A stretch of DNA of 47,602 nucleotides from Pseudomonas sp. TH10 (GTDB lineage: Bacteria > Pseudomonadota > Gammaproteobacteria > Pseudomonadales > Pseudomonadaceae), in contig NZ_JAEKEG010000128.1 in NCBI RefSeq assembly GCF_016651255.1, positions 1 to 47,602 on the forward strand, given 5' to 3'. Below, piece after piece: positions 16,635 through 29,082 of this stretch. Under the pieces are notes generated by a model that ran no database searches, was not told the origin of the DNA, and was given only the letters and a program-made list of their open reading frames with translations. Made by a program: the position numbers and the translations under genes. Position 1 is the stretch's first letter; each line of letters begins with the position of its first letter.

Positions 16635-18557
16635 TTACTGGGACTTTCTCACCCGTAGGTACCATTCGGAAAGTAGCCGTACCTGTTTGTCGGTGTAGCC
16701 GCGTTCGACCATTCGAGTGACGAAGTCGTTGTGTTTCTGTTGATCCTCCTTGCTGGCCTTGGCGTTGAAGCTGATAACCGGCAGCAGATCCTCGGTGTTC
16801 GAGAACATTTTCTTCTCGATGACCACGCGCAGTTTTTCGTAGCTGAGCCAGGTCGGGTTCTTGCCATTGTTGTTGGCCCGGGCGCGTAGCACGAAGTTGA
16901 CGATTTCGTTGCGGAAATCCTTCGGATTGCTGATGCCGGCCGGTTTTTCGATTTTCTCCAGTTCTTCGTTCAAAGCAACGCGGTTGAGGATCTCGCCGGT
17001 TTCCGGGTCGCGATATTCCTGATCCTGAATCCAGAAGTCGGCGTAGAGAACGTAGCGGTCGAAAATGTTCTGGCCGTACTCGCTGTAGGACTCGAGATAA
17101 GCGGTCTGGATCTCCTTGCCGATAAACTCGATATAACGCGGTGCCAGGTACTCTTTCAGGTAGCGCAGGTAGCGTTCGCGGGTTTCGGCCTGGAATTGTT
17201 CCTGTTCGATCTGCTGTTCCAGCACATAGAGCAGGTGCACCGGGTTGGCGGCGATTTCATGCGGATCGAAGTTGAAGACCTTGGACAGAATCTTGAAGGC
17301 GAAGCGGGTCGACAGGCCGTTCATGCCCTCGTCGACGCCTGCCGAGTCGCGGTATTCCTGAATCGACTTGGCCTTCGGATCGGTGTCCTTGAGGTTTTCG
17401 CCGTCGTAGACGCGCATCTTCGAATAGATGTTCGAGTTTTCCGGCTCTTTGAGACGCGACAGTACGGTGAACTGCGCCAGCATCTTCAGGGTGTCCGGCG
17501 CGCAATGCGCCTTGGCCAGCGAACTGTTGAACAGCAGTTTGTCGTAGATCTTCACTTCGTCGCTGACGCGCAGGCAATACGGCACTTTGACGATGTAGAT
17601 CCGGTCGATGAACGCTTCATTGTTCTTGTTGTTGCGGAAGGTGTGCCATTCCGATTCGTTGGAGTGGGCAAGCAGGATCCCGGTAAACGGAATCGCGCCG
17701 AGACCTTCGGTGCTGTTGTAGTTGCCTTCCTGGGTCGCAGTCAGCAATGGGTGCAGCACCTTGATCGGTGCCTTGAACATTTCGACGAATTCCATCAGGC
17801 CCTGGTTGGCCCGGCACAACGCACCGGAGTAGCTATAAGCGTCGGCGTCGTTCTGTGGGTATTCCTCGAGTTTGCGGATGTCGACCTTACCGACCAACGC
17901 AGAGATGTCCTGATTGTTCTCGTCACCCGGTTCGGTTTTAGCCACGGCGATCTGATTGAGGATCGACGGGTACAGTTTGACCACGCGGAACTGACTGATG
18001 TCGCCGCCGAATTCGGCCAGGCGTTTGGTCGCCCATGGCGACATGATGGTGTTCAGGTAGCGCCGTGGAATGCCGAAGTCTTCCTCGAGGATCGCGCCAT
18101 CTTCGGTGGCGTTGAACAGACCCAAAGGCGATTCGAATACCGGCGAACCCTTGATTGCGTAAAAGGGCACTTTCTCGATCAGCTGTTTCAGCTTTTCGGC
18201 CAGGGACGATTTACCGCCGCCGACGGGGCCGAGCAGATAAAGGATTTGTTTCTTCTCTTCCAGGCCTTGGGCGGCGTGGCGGAAATACGAAACGATCTGG
18301 TCGATGCATTCTTCCATCCCGTGGAAGTCTTCAAAGGCCGGATAGCGGCGGATTACCTTGTTGGAGAAGATGCGCGACAGTCTCGAGTTGGTCGAGGTGT
18401 CGAGCAGTTCGGGCTCACCGATGGCCAGCAATAGACGCTCGGCGGCGGAAACGTAAGCGCTCCGGTCTTTCTTGCACAGCTCCAGGTACTCTTGCAGCGA
18501 GAGTTCTTCCTGGCGTGTGGACTCGAAGCGTTGTTGGAAGTGGCTAAAGATACTCAT
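16635..18557 (-). CDS. PrkA, serine protein kinase / AAA+ protein (YeaG)
   Basis: A protein of 640 residues, typical for PrkA. The Walker A motif GPVGGGKSS lies at about residues 110-117 of an AAA+ domain, and a C-terminal PrkA kinase-like domain follows. I start at MSIFSHFQQRFES, preceded by GAGG seven bases upstream. The frame stays open for 94 further codons, but those read as low-complexity noncoding sequence. It is the first gene of the prkA-yeaH-spoVR cluster, induced in stationary phase and starvation in enterobacteria. Confidence 0.93.
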   Translation of the reverse strand: MSIFSHFQQRFESTRQEELSLQEYLELCKKDRSAYVSAAERLLLAIGEPELLDTSTNSRLSRIFSNKVIRRYPAFEDFHGMEECIDQIVSYFRHAAQGLEEKKQILYLLGPVGGGKSSLAEKLKQLIEKVPFYAIKGSPVFESPLGLFNATEDGAILEEDFGIPRRYLNTIMSPWATKRLAEFGGDISQFRVVKLYPSILNQIAVAKTEPGDENNQDISALVGKVDIRKLEEYPQNDADAYSYSGALCRANQGLMEFVEMFKAPIKVLHPLLTATQEGNYNSTEGLGAIPFTGILLAHSNESEWHTFRNNKNNEAFIDRIYIVKVPYCLRVSDEVKIYDKLLFNSSLAKAHCAPDTLKMLAQFTVLSRLKEPENSNIYSKMRVYDGENLKDTDPKAKSIQEYRDSAGVDEGMNGLSTRFAFKILSKVFNFDPHEIAANPVHLLYVLEQQIEQEQFQAETRERYLRYLKEYLAPRYIEFIGKEIQTAYLESYSEYGQNIFDRYVLYADFWIQDQEYRDPETGEILNRVALNEELEKIEKPAGISNPKDFRNEIVNFVLRARANNNGKNPTWLSYEKLRVVIEKKMFSNTEDLLPVISFNAKASKEDQQKHNDFVTRMVERGYTDKQVRLLSEWYLRVRKSQ

Positions 18558-18788
18558 GACGTCACCTCGCTCGATACGTGGAGCCGACGCCGGATCACTC
18601 AGTCGATGCTGGCAGCAACCGAACAGGCGGTCGCTGTTTACCCCCAGAACTCTTTCAGAGCTGACGACTCCGAAAGCTACTCCCGATGACCCGCGCGCCG
18701 GTGTACCGGCTCTCCCCTGTTTTGGATGGCCTGGGCTTAAGGATAGTTGGGAATTCAGGAGGTAAAGGCGAGATACGTAATTAGTTGT

Positions 18789-18837
18789 GGCAGACCGTTC
18801 GTCTGCCCAGCGCAGGCCCGCGGCAGCCGGGGCCTGC
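18789..18837. repeat. Two adjacent hairpins downstream of glpE
   Basis: GGCAGAC/GTCTGCC (18789-18795 with 18801-18807, 5-base loop) and GCAGGCCC/GGGCCTGC (18812-18819 with 18830-18837) lie beyond the glpE stop. No T run follows either on the minus strand. They may protect the 3' end of the glpE transcript. The remaining 18558-18788 stretch upstream of prkA shows no clear gene or promoter. Confidence 0.5.
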
Positions 18838-18851
18838 ACGTGACAAAAAAA

Positions 18852-19180
18852 TTATTCGGCGGTGCCTTGGGCGGTTTCCGCAGGATAAGTCGTACGCCAC
18901 AACTCGAAGCCGCCGTCCATGCTGTAGACGTCGGAAAAGCCCTGGCTGATCAGGTAGGCCGCTGCGCCCTGGCTGGAATTGCCGTGGTAACACACAACGA
19001 CCGTCGGTGCATCGAGGTCGGCGCCCTGGATGAAAGCGTGCAGGGAGTGATTATCCAGGTGCCTGGAACCTGCGATGTGCAGCGCGGCAAAAGTAGCGGG
19101 GTCGCGGACGTCGACCACTACAGCGCCTTGTTCGCGCAGGGCTTGTGCCTGCTCTGGGGGATACGTTTGAATTCGCTCAT
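18852..19180 (-). CDS. glpE: GlpE, single-domain thiosulfate sulfurtransferase (rhodanese), frameshifted
   Basis: A rhodanese of about 109 residues with active-site loop [16 protein letters not shown] (Cys in CYHGNSS) and the CH2-like [16 protein letters not shown]. The expected start is ATG at 19180 (MSEFKRI). The sequence has only five Cs (minus strand) at 19156-19160 where six are needed to continue [20 protein letters not shown]. As read, the downstream frame has no proper start. It follows apaH as in other pseudomonads. The single-base loss is probably a sequencing error. Confidence 0.85.
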
Positions 19181-19213
19181 GGCGGGCTCCTGTGGCTCGG
19201 CTGAAAGCGCAGC

Positions 19214-20098
19214 CTAGCGCTGAATGCTGACTGACGATGATGCGGTGAGTGTGGGAGTGATGGGCGCAGCGGCGACATGGCCGTGCGCGTCGCATTTGCA
19301 CGACAGGCGTTCACCGCTGTCGACGTTCATCAGGGTCAGGCTGCCGCCCCAGACACAACCGGTGTCCAGCGCCGAGATGCCTGGCTCCAGAACTTTGCCC
19401 TCCAGCGCTGCCCAGTGGCCGAAGATGATCTTCAAACCTTTGGTCTTGCGTTCTTTGTGCTGGAACCAGGGCTTGTAACCCGGTGGCGCGGTATCGAGGC
19501 CTTCCTTGCTTTTGAGATCGAGCTTGCCTTCGGCGGTGCAGAAACGCATGCGCGTGAAATAGTTGGTGATGACCCGCAGGCGCGTCACGCCTTTGAGGTC
19601 GTTGTCCCACTTCGCCGGCTCGTTGCCGTACATGCCGTCGAGAAAGGCCGGAAACAGATTGTCGTCACGCAGGGCGGTCTCGACTTCGTCAGCGCACTTC
19701 AAGGCACGACGCAGCGACCATTGCGGTGGAATGCCGGCGTGAACCATGGCGACATCGCGCTGTTCGTCGTAGTGCATGAGTTTTTGCTGGCGTACCCACT
19801 CAAGCAGTTCGGCGCAATCCGGCGCTTCGAGAATTTCGCGCAAGGTGTCGGATTTCTTCAGGCGTTCGATGTTTTTTGCCGCAGCCAGCAGATGCAGGTC
19901 ATGGTTGCCCAGTACGCAGACCAGCGATTGGCGCATGCCATATAGAAAGCGCAGGGTTTCCAGCGACTGCGGCCCACGGTTGACCAGATCGCCGACCAGC
20001 CACAGCCGATCCAGCGTCGGGTCAAACGCGACTTGCTTGAGCAGGCATTTGAGCGGCTCAAGACAGCCTTGCAGGTCGCCGACGGCGTACGTTGCCAT
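19214..20098 (-). CDS. apaH: ApaH, symmetrical bis(5'-nucleosyl)-tetraphosphatase
   Basis: A protein of 294 residues of the calcineurin-like metallophosphoesterase type that cleaves Ap4A to two ADP and can decap Np4-capped RNA. Metal-site motifs are visible in order: [23 protein letters not shown], and VHAGIPP with later FGHWAAL. It starts directly at the end of apaG (the bases overlap by one), matching the conserved apaG-apaH pair. Confidence 0.97.
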   Translation of the reverse strand: MATYAVGDLQGCLEPLKCLLKQVAFDPTLDRLWLVGDLVNRGPQSLETLRFLYGMRQSLVCVLGNHDLHLLAAAKNIERLKKSDTLREILEAPDCAELLEWVRQQKLMHYDEQRDVAMVHAGIPPQWSLRRALKCADEVETALRDDNLFPAFLDGMYGNEPAKWDNDLKGVTRLRVITNYFTRMRFCTAEGKLDLKSKEGLDTAPPGYKPWFQHKERKTKGLKIIFGHWAALEGKVLEPGISALDTGCVWGGSLTLMNVDSGERLSCKCDAHGHVAAAPITPTLTASSSVSIQR

Positions 20099-20478
20099 CA
20101 GTGCAAGGCCCCGGGCACCGCCAGGCGGAAAGGTTTGATGATGGCGTCGAAATGTTTGCCGTCAGTGGCGACCATTTCATAGGTGCCCTGCATGGTGCCG
20201 ACCTTGGTGGTCATCACCGTGCCGCTGCTGTAAGTGTGGCTCTGGCCGGCATCGATCAACGGCTGCTGGCCAACCACGCCTGCGCCACGAACCTCCTCGA
20301 CATGGCCATCGCCATCGGTGATCACCCAATGCCGCGACATCAGCCGAGCGGGCTGCTCGCCGTTGTTCTGCACGGTAATGGTGTAGGCGAAGGCAAAGCG
20401 GTCGTGCTCGGGTTGCGATTGGTCTGCCAGATAGTGGGTAACGACGCTGACATCGACCTGGTAACGGGAATCGGACAT
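20098..20478 (-). CDS. apaG: ApaG (Co2+/Mg2+ efflux-associated protein)
   Basis: A protein of 126 residues with the ApaG fold signature ([29 protein letters not shown], later [14 protein letters not shown]). It is linked genetically to Co2+ resistance and Mg2+ handling in enterobacteria; the biochemical role is unclear. Its stop overlaps the apaH start. A gap of 114 bases separates it from rsmA, with an imperfect inverted repeat (CGGGTAG/CTACCCG) but no firm promoter. Confidence 0.96.
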   Translation of the reverse strand: MSDSRYQVDVSVVTHYLADQSQPEHDRFAFAYTITVQNNGEQPARLMSRHWVITDGDGHVEEVRGAGVVGQQPLIDAGQSHTYSSGTVMTTKVGTMQGTYEMVATDGKHFDAIIKPFRLAVPGALH

Positions 20479-20592
20479 GCAAGAGGCCTTAAAAACAAAG
20501 CGGGACGCGGGGCGTAGCTGAGGGAGTCAGTCTAGGCCAAGTACCGGGTAGTAAACCAGACTGGCGTCCTACCCGATAGCGCTCATCGCTGG

Positions 20593-21410
20593 TCAGTCGG
20601 CAGCAGGCGCCTGGGGTACCTGCTCGCTGAGCTTGTCGGCCAGGCGCACGAAGGCGGCCAGGTCGAGTTGCTCCGGACGCAGGCTGCCATCCACGCCGGC
20701 GGCTTCGATTTCGTCATTGCTCAGCAGCAGCTTGAGGGTGTTGCGCAGGGTTTTACGCCGCTGGTTGAAGGCTTCGCGGACGACGCGCTCCAGCAACTTG
20801 TGATCCTTGGCCGGATGCGGCAGCACGGCGTGCGGCACCAGACGAACGATCGCCGAGTCGACTTTCGGCGGCGGGTTGAACGCGCCCGGACCGACGTTGA
20901 ACAGGTGCTCTACGCGGCAATGGTACTGAACCATGATCGACAGACGGCCCCAGTCTCCGCCCCCGGGCCTGCCGCCATGCGCTCGACCACTTCTTTCTGC
21001 AGCATGAAGTGCATGTCGCGAATGATGCCGGCGTTGTTCAGCAGATGAAAAATCAGCGGCGTGGAGATGTTGTACGGCAGGTTACCGACCACACGCAGGC
21101 TGTTCGGCGCGGCATTGAGCGTGTTGAAGTCGAACTTCAGCGCATCGCCCTGGTGCAGGTTGAAGTTGCTCTTGCCGGCAAACTGCTGGTTGAGGATCGG
21201 AATCAAGTCCTTGTCCAGCTCAACCACATCGAGCTGAGCGCCGGAGTTGAGCAGGCCTGCAGTCAGCGCACCCTGGCCCGGACCGATTTCCAGCAGGCGG
21301 TCTTCGGCTTTGGCATGGATGGAACGCAGGATGCGGTCGATAACGCCGGCATCGTGCAGGAAGTTCTGGCCAAAGCGTTTGCGCGCCTTGTGTTGGTATT
21401 GCTCGGTCAT
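20593..21410 (-). CDS. rsmA: RsmA (KsgA), 16S rRNA dimethyladenosine transferase, frameshifted
   Basis: It dimethylates the two adjacent adenines near the 3' end of 16S rRNA. The N-terminal part shows the SAM motif [10 protein letters not shown] and the catalytic NLPYNIS. At the C5 run 20960-20964 one base is missing: with six, the frame reads [37 protein letters not shown] into the C-terminal ORF ending QAPAAD. As given, the protein stops after about 166 residues. The rest is fully conserved, so the gene is probably intact in the organism. Its ATG overlaps the pdxA stop. Confidence 0.93.
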
Positions 21411-22396
21411 AAACGGGTCTCGGCCATCTGGTAGGCGGTTTCCAGGGCGACTTGCAGGCTGCCGGTGTCGATCTTGCCACTGCCGGCCAGATCCAGGGCA
21501 GTGCCATGGTCGACCGATGTGCGGATGATCGGCAGGCCAAGTGTCACGTTGACGGCAGCGCCGAAGCCTTTGTACTTGAGCACAGGCAAGCCCTGGTCGT
21601 GGTACATCGCCAGCACTGCGTCGCAGTGCTCCAGATATTTTGGGGTAAACAGAGTGTCAGCAGGCAGCGGGCCACGAAGGTCCATGCCCTCGCCGCGCAG
21701 GCGCTCTAATGTTGGTTCAATGATGTCGATTTCTTCATGGCCCAGGTGTCCGCCTTCACCGGCGTGCGGGTTGAGCCCGCAGACCAGGATACGTGGCTGG
21801 GCGATGCCGAATTTGTTTTGCAGTTCGCTGTGCAGAATCCGCGTGACTCGTTCCAGGCGCTCCGGCGTGATCGCATCGGCGATGTCACGCAGGGGCAGGT
21901 GGGTGGTGACCAGCGCCACGCGCAAACCGCGAGTGGCAAGCATCATCACCACTTGCGCAGTATGGGTAAGGTCCGCCAGAAACTCCGTGTGCCCGGAAAA
22001 CGCGATGCCTGACTCGTTGATCACGCCCTTATGGACGGGGGCTGTGATCATCCCGGCGAAGTCGCCGTTCAAGCAGCCGTTACCGGCGCGGGTCAGGGTT
22101 TCGAGGACGAACGCCGCATTGGCCTTGTCCAGTTGCCCGGCAACCACGGGGGCACTGAGCGGAGTGTCCCAGACATACAGGCTGCCTGCGGGTGCCGGAG
22201 CGTCTGGCCAGTGATCCGGGCCGACGTCCAGCAAGTTGACGGCCAGCCCCAGCTGCGCGGCCCGCTCAAGGAGCAGGTCGCGGCTGGTGATGGCAATCAG
22301 GGGATGTGGCTGGGCTTGCGAGGCGAGCAGCAGGCACAGGTCGGGACCGATGCCGGCTGGTTCGCCGGGTGTCAGCGCGAAACGCTTGGGTTTCAC
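21407..22396 (-). CDS. pdxA: PdxA, 4-hydroxythreonine-4-phosphate dehydrogenase
   Basis: A protein of 329 residues in pyridoxal-phosphate synthesis. It oxidises 4-phosphohydroxy-L-threonine. Metal-binding histidines sit in [10 protein letters not shown] and [27 protein letters not shown] is the conserved N-terminus, and [14 protein letters not shown] is the C-terminal substrate motif. It overlaps surA upstream and rsmA downstream by four bases each, in the standard lptD-surA-pdxA-rsmA-apaGH order. Confidence 0.97.
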   Translation of the reverse strand: MKPKRFALTPGEPAGIGPDLCLLLASQAQPHPLIAITSRDLLLERAAQLGLAVNLLDVGPDHWPDAPAPAGSLYVWDTPLSAPVVAGQLDKANAAFVLETLTRAGNGCLNGDFAGMITAPVHKGVINESGIAFSGHTEFLADLTHTAQVVMMLATRGLRVALVTTHLPLRDIADAITPERLERVTRILHSELQNKFGIAQPRILVCGLNPHAGEGGHLGHEEIDIIEPTLERLRGEGMDLRGPLPADTLFTPKYLEHCDAVLAMYHDQGLPVLKYKGFGAAVNVTLGLPIIRTSVDHGTALDLAGSGKIDTGSLQVALETAYQMAETRL

Positions 22397-23709
22397 TGCG
22401 CTGCCTGGTCTGCACCAGGGAGTTTGATCTCTACGTACGCTTCGTCACGGATCTGACGCAGCCAGGTTTGCAGCTCTTCGTCGTATTTGCGGTTACGCAG
22501 TACGGTCATGGCTTGCTGCTCGCGGGCTTGTTCGGTGCTGTCGGTGGCGCGACGGCCAAGGACTTCCAGAACGTGCCAGCCGTATTGAGTCTGGAATGGC
22601 TTGGACAGCTGACCTTGTGGGGTCTTGGCCATCACTTCGCGGAATTCCGGAACCAGTGCGTTCGGGTCGATCCAGTTCAGGTCGCCACCGTTAAGCGCAG
22701 AGCCAGGGTCTTCGGAGTAGCTTTTCGCCAGAGTGGCGAAATCTTCACCCGCCAAAATGCGCTCGTACAGCGATTGAACCAAGGCTTTGGTCTTGGCTTC
22801 GTCGCGGATCGGGCTTGGCTTGACCAGAATGTGGCGTACATGCACTTCGTCGCGTGTCTGGCTCTCGCCGCCGCGTTTGGCCAGCAGCTTCAGGATGATG
22901 AAACCGCCAGGTGTGCGCGCAGGCTGAGTCACGTCGCCGACGGCCATGCTGCTCAACTCGCGGTCAAACGGAGGTGGCAGTTGCGCAGCTTTACGCCAGC
23001 CCATGTCGCCGCCTTCCAGTGCTGTTTCGCTGGCGGATTTGGCGATGGCCAATTGACCAAAGTCAGCGCCTTGCTTGAGCTGCTGGTAGACCGAGTCTGC
23101 CTGCTTGGCAGCATTCTGAATCGCTTCAGAGTTAGCACTTTCCGGGGTTGGAATGAGGATGTTGGCCAGGTGCAGCTCCTCGGACAGTTGCATTTTGCCC
23201 AGGTCGGACGCGAGGAAATTTTTCACTTCCTGCTCGGACACCTGGATGCGTTCCGCCACGCGGCGCTGACGTACACGACTGATGACCATTTCGCGACGGA
23301 TCTGGTCACGGGCGTCGTCGTAGGACAGACCGTCGTGAGCCAGAGCGGCGCGGAATTGATCCACGGTCATGTTATTGCGCTGGGCAATGGTACCGACAGC
23401 CTGGTTCAGTTCTTCATCGGTGATGCGGATGCCGGAGCGTTCGCCGATCTGCAGTTGCAGGTTTTCGACGATCAGGCGCTCAAGCACCTGTTGATCCAGC
23501 ACGCCCGGAGGCGGCAAGCCGCCGCCACGCTTGGCGATGGTCTGCTGAACTTCGTGGACACGCTGGTCCAGTTGGCTCTGCATGACCACGTCGTTGTCGA
23601 CGATCGCTACCACTTTATCGATGGACTGTACGGCGGCGTTGGCCGCAGTACCCAGGAACAGCGCGCCCAGCATCAGCGGGCGCAGACAATCAGAAAGCTT
23701 GGTCTTCAC
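22393..23709 (-). CDS. surA: SurA, periplasmic chaperone/peptidyl-prolyl isomerase
   Basis: A protein of 438 residues with a signal peptide ([25 protein letters not shown]), an N-terminal chaperone domain and two parvulin domains (around residues 175-275, with [10 protein letters not shown], and 285-385, with [11 protein letters not shown]). It escorts outer-membrane beta-barrel proteins, including LptD, to the BAM machine. The 5' end overlaps the lptD 3' end by 20 bases, giving tight coupling of the chaperone with its client. Confidence 0.97.
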   Translation of the reverse strand: MKTKLSDCLRPLMLGALFLGTAANAAVQSIDKVVAIVDNDVVMQSQLDQRVHEVQQTIAKRGGGLPPPGVLDQQVLERLIVENLQLQIGERSGIRITDEELNQAVGTIAQRNNMTVDQFRAALAHDGLSYDDARDQIRREMVISRVRQRRVAERIQVSEQEVKNFLASDLGKMQLSEELHLANILIPTPESANSEAIQNAAKQADSVYQQLKQGADFGQLAIAKSASETALEGGDMGWRKAAQLPPPFDRELSSMAVGDVTQPARTPGGFIILKLLAKRGGESQTRDEVHVRHILVKPSPIRDEAKTKALVQSLYERILAGEDFATLAKSYSEDPGSALNGGDLNWIDPNALVPEFREVMAKTPQGQLSKPFQTQYGWHVLEVLGRRATDSTEQAREQQAMTVLRNRKYDEELQTWLRQIRDEAYVEIKLPGADQAAQ

Positions 23710-26491
23710 GTTGACGATAACCTTGGATGCCTTTGTCGAGGAAGCTCTCTACCTTGGCGCCAGTGAGGCCGCCGAGTCCCTTCAGAACAATTTGGAGGAA
23801 GACGCCGTGGTCGCCTTTTTCGTTTTCCGGGGCGTTCTGACTGAATTCGTCATAGCTGACCCAGTAACGGTTGATCAGGCGCAGTTTCCAGCAGCAGTTG
23901 TCGTATTCGAAACCACCGAAGGCTTCCAGGGTACGGTTGCGGTTGTAGTCATACTGCCAGCGACTGATAGCGTTCCATTGCGGCACGATCGGCCAGATAA
24001 CCGAGAAGTCGTGCTGCTGGATCTTGTAGTAGTCCTTCACGTAGCCAGGCTGCCCCGGGGTGCCGTAGTCACCGCCACCCACAGCCCACTTGCCAGTGGT
24101 CTGGTCGTAGCGAATCTGGTCATTGCGATAGCGATAACCTACGTTGACCACCTTGTTCGGGTTGTCTTCAGGCTGGTAGTGGAACATCGCGCTACCCGAG
24201 CGAGGGCTGCGGCTGTCCGGGTCCCAGTTGTAATCGGCAGTGGTGCGCCAGTCACGGTTCCAGCGGTATTCATATTCCAGAGCGTAAGGCGAAACATTGG
24301 ATTTCGCGTCATCACGGGTCTTGGCATCGATACCCGGCAACTGGACTTCACGGTCCTTGAAGTAGAGCGCCTGGCCAACGCTGATGCGTTGACGCTCAAA
24401 GCCGTTCTCTTCGATCCAGCGACTGGTGATGCCCAGGGACAGTTTGTTCTCGTCGCCGACCCGGTCGGAACCGGAGAAGCGGTTGTCACGGAACAGGGAC
24501 GAGTAATTGAAGGTGTACTCGCTGGTGTCGAACACTGGAATATCAGCCTGATCCTTTTCCGGAACATACAGATAGAACAGGCGCGGCTCGAGCGTCTGGT
24601 TGTAGTTTTTACCGAACCAGCTGGTTTTCCGGTCGAAGTACAGACCGCTGTCGATACTGGCGATTGGCACACCACGATTCTGGTTGCTGCTGAACGTGCC
24701 GTTAAGCCGGTCACCCTCGGCGCCCTGAGCGGCAATGTCGGATTTACCCTTGCCATCAAGATCCAGGTCGTACTGGGTGTATTGATACTTCAGCGACGGC
24801 TTGACGAAGCCATAGCTGGCCTCCATCGGCAGGCTGACGACCGGCGCCAGGTTCAGACGGGTACCGTTCGCACGCGCGAGGCCAAATACGTTCTGATCCA
24901 GGCGAGGGCCTGTATCGATTCCGTCTTCGTCAAAGAAGTTGCCGTTCTTGAGGTCTCGATCAAACCGAACGACTTCGGTGTTGTACGAGAAATCCAGCCC
25001 GGACGGGTGATAGGGCAGTGTTCCGTCGAAAGTCACCTGAGGCAGGCGGTCGTACGGCGTGATGTTGGACACGGTTGCCAACTGATACGACTGAGCGTTC
25101 ACACGGGCGGTGTAGCTGTCGCCACGATAGCTGACAGACCCCTGCTGATTCACATAATCAGAACTTTTCACACCAATCTGATCGGTTTGCAGATCCTGGA
25201 AGTAATACGGATCGCTAATCTTGGTGTAATCAACCTGGGTGAACACACGGGAGTCGAGACCGCCCTTGTGCTGCCAGTTGTACATGTAGCGATTTTTTTC
25301 GTAGTCGGTCTGCTTGCTGCGATCGGTATCTTCGTCGTTCAGATACGCCGCGCCGAACTGACCTTCGCTCGACTTGGTCAGATAACGGAACTCGCCTTCC
25401 ACCAACATGCCGCGCTTGCTCATGTAACGCGGGTACAACGTGGCGTCGTAGTTAGGCGCCAGGTTGAAGTAGTACGGCGTGACCAGCATGAAGCCGGTAT
25501 CGCTGCCGGTGCCGATGGTCGGCGGCAGGAAACCGGATTGACGACGGTCGTCGATCGGGAAGTAGATGTACGGCGTGTACAGGATCGGAATGTCCTTGAC
25601 CCGCAGTGTCACGTTGGTCGCGGTACCGAAACCGGTGGCCGGGTTCAAGGTGATGTTGTTGCCCTTGAGCTGCCAGGCGTTGCTGTTCGGTTCGCACGTG
25701 GTGTACGTGCCGTCCTTCAAGCGGATGATCGCGTTCTCGGCACGCTTGGCGTACAGCGCGTTACCGCGGATACGCGATTTGTGCATCACGTATTCGGCGT
25801 TGTCGACCTTGGCTTCACCAGTGTCGAGTTGCACATCGGCGTGGTCGCCGACGATCAGCGCGCCGTTGTCACGGATACGCACATCGCCATTGAGTTCGGC
25901 GCGGCTCTCGGCCTGATACAAGCTCGCCTCGTCGGACTCGACCTGCATGCTGCCCTGACGCAGGACAACATCACCGGCCAGGGTGCCAACTTGATCATCG
26001 GTGTTATAGCGCGAGGCTTTTGCGCCGATAAAGGTCGGAGCATCGCTTTTATTCGTCTTGTCATTCATGCCAGGACGAATCGGTTCGATATAGGCACCAG
26101 AGCAGTACGGACCCGTTTCAGCCAGTTGGGCGGCGGTGAGCTTCTCGCGCGGAACCCAGTCGAGGTGACTGAAGTCTTCGCTGCGGGATTTCAGGCCGCG
26201 GCCCTTGGCTTCGGTGACCAGTGCCGTTTTGGCGCCGGTGTCGTCGCTCGTACCGCTGTCGGCAGGCGTCTCGCCGCTTGCACTCACCGCGCTGCCGTCA
26301 TGGACGGGGCGAGGTGGCAAAGCTGCAGCGGATGACTTGGGCGCACAGGCCCAACCACCCGAAGCCGAGACGGAGCAGTCATACTGCTCGGCGGCGACAA
26401 CGAATTGACTGGCCAGAGGTTGCATAGCCAGCAGACTGCCGGTTACCAACAACGGAAATTTTTTACGAAACGCGGGGGATTTCAATGCCAT
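23690..26491 (-). CDS. lptD: LptD, LPS-assembly outer membrane protein
   Basis: A protein of about 933 residues with a signal peptide ([18 protein letters not shown] to VVAAEQ). A periplasmic OstA/jellyroll domain ([30 protein letters not shown]) precedes a large C-terminal beta barrel. It inserts LPS into the outer leaflet together with LptE. The cysteines fit the family disulfide pattern, with N-terminal ones in [15 protein letters not shown] and an adjacent pair in NCCWKL. I start at MALKSP; the frame is open 17 codons further up, but those residues do not look like a leader. It is divergent from amgK. Confidence 0.96.
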   Translation of the reverse strand: MALKSPAFRKKFPLLVTGSLLAMQPLASQFVVAAEQYDCSVSASGGWACAPKSSAAALPPRPVHDGSAVSASGETPADSGTSDDTGAKTALVTEAKGRGLKSRSEDFSHLDWVPREKLTAAQLAETGPYCSGAYIEPIRPGMNDKTNKSDAPTFIGAKASRYNTDDQVGTLAGDVVLRQGSMQVESDEASLYQAESRAELNGDVRIRDNGALIVGDHADVQLDTGEAKVDNAEYVMHKSRIRGNALYAKRAENAIIRLKDGTYTTCEPNSNAWQLKGNNITLNPATGFGTATNVTLRVKDIPILYTPYIYFPIDDRRQSGFLPPTIGTGSDTGFMLVTPYYFNLAPNYDATLYPRYMSKRGMLVEGEFRYLTKSSEGQFGAAYLNDEDTDRSKQTDYEKNRYMYNWQHKGGLDSRVFTQVDYTKISDPYYFQDLQTDQIGVKSSDYVNQQGSVSYRGDSYTARVNAQSYQLATVSNITPYDRLPQVTFDGTLPYHPSGLDFSYNTEVVRFDRDLKNGNFFDEDGIDTGPRLDQNVFGLARANGTRLNLAPVVSLPMEASYGFVKPSLKYQYTQYDLDLDGKGKSDIAAQGAEGDRLNGTFSSNQNRGVPIASIDSGLYFDRKTSWFGKNYNQTLEPRLFYLYVPEKDQADIPVFDTSEYTFNYSSLFRDNRFSGSDRVGDENKLSLGITSRWIEENGFERQRISVGQALYFKDREVQLPGIDAKTRDDAKSNVSPYALEYEYRWNRDWRTTADYNWDPDSRSPRSGSAMFHYQPEDNPNKVVNVGYRYRNDQIRYDQTTGKWAVGGGDYGTPGQPGYVKDYYKIQQHDFSVIWPIVPQWNAISRWQYDYNRNRTLEAFGGFEYDNCCWKLRLINRYWVSYDEFSQNAPENEKGDHGVFLQIVLKGLGGLTGAKVESFLDKGIQGYRQREDQAF

Positions 26492-26621
26492 CTTATTAGT
26501 CCGGGCTTCCTGCGTGCCATCTGCCCGCGGTGTGGGCCGCACGCCTCTCGATGGTCTGAAAAAGATGCTGGATAATAAAGCATGACCCGCTTGACGGCTA
26601 GCGCCGTCGGAGACCCTTGCA

Positions 26622-28308
<1,687 letters not shown>

Positions 28309-28309
28309 G

Positions 28310-29077
28310 ATGCTGTGGCCAGGGACTCTGATTGGAGCCGGGGCGGGCTTTGCCATCGCCAGCATTCCGGGGGCCATGCTCGGCGCGCTATTGGGGCAGG
28401 CGCTGGACCGGCGTCTACAGCTGCAGAGCTGGGGACACTTGCGGGAAAAGCTCGGCGGCCGGCCAGTCCTGCGCAACGATGAACTGCTGTTCATCCTGCT
28501 CGGGCGGTTGGCCAAATGCGATGGACAGGTGGTGGCAGGTCACATTCAGCAGGCCCGAGAGGAGATGCGATCGCTGGAAATGACCGAGTCCGCGCAACGC
28601 CGGGCGATTGTCGCATTCAATCGCGGCAAATCAGGACATGACCGGCTGCGCGGATACCTGCAACGCCTGAGCGCCCAACCTTTCGCTGCCGAAGGCGTGT
28701 TGCGCGCCTGTTGGCGCATGATCTGGGCGGATGGGCGTGCCGGTCGCAGTGAGCTGGAGCTGATTGCCCAGTGGGGTCGTTGGCTGGGCTGGACACCACA
28801 GCAGGTGCAGGCCCTGGCGAGCGAATATGAACCGCAGAAACGACCTGCGATCAGCAGCGCGCTGACCTATCAGGACGCGATGCGGCTGCTGGGGGTGTCG
28901 GCTACCAGTGAGCCGGCGCAGATCAAGCGCGCCTACCGTCGCCTGCTGAGTCGGCATCATCCGGACAAGATCGCCGGCAGTGGGGCCACCACGTCGCAGG
29001 TGCGCGAGGCGACGGACAAAACCCGTGAGTTGCATAACGCCTACACGGTGATCCGTCAGCGTCGGGATTTTCGCTAG
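28310..29077 (+). CDS. DjlA-like TerB/J-domain membrane protein
   Basis: A protein of 255 residues. A glycine-rich N-terminal hydrophobic stretch (TLIGAGAGFAIASIPGAMLGALLG) is probably a membrane anchor. A TerB-like helical domain follows (about residues 55-170, ELLFILLGRLAKCDGQV and MIWADGRAGRSELELI). A C-terminal J domain (about 190-255) has HHPDK, the HPD motif that stimulates Hsp70 ATPase. It resembles DjlA, a DnaK co-chaperone. It starts two bases after the murU stop and converges on the DUF3530 gene. Confidence 0.88.
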   Translation: MLWPGTLIGAGAGFAIASIPGAMLGALLGQALDRRLQLQSWGHLREKLGGRPVLRNDELLFILLGRLAKCDGQVVAGHIQQAREEMRSLEMTESAQRRAIVAFNRGKSGHDRLRGYLQRLSAQPFAAEGVLRACWRMIWADGRAGRSELELIAQWGRWLGWTPQQVQALASEYEPQKRPAISSALTYQDAMRLLGVSATSEPAQIKRAYRRLLSRHHPDKIAGSGATTSQVREATDKTRELHNAYTVIRQRRDFR

Positions 29078-29082
29078 CGATC

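Noticed and set aside
18558..18839. N-terminal extension of PrkA by 94 codons
   Set aside because: The MSIFSHFQQ start has a good Shine-Dalgarno and gives the family length; the upstream residues look noncoding.
23582..26335. Long open frame of 917 codons on the plus strand
   Set aside because: Antisense shadow of lptD with no Shine-Dalgarno or protein-like features.
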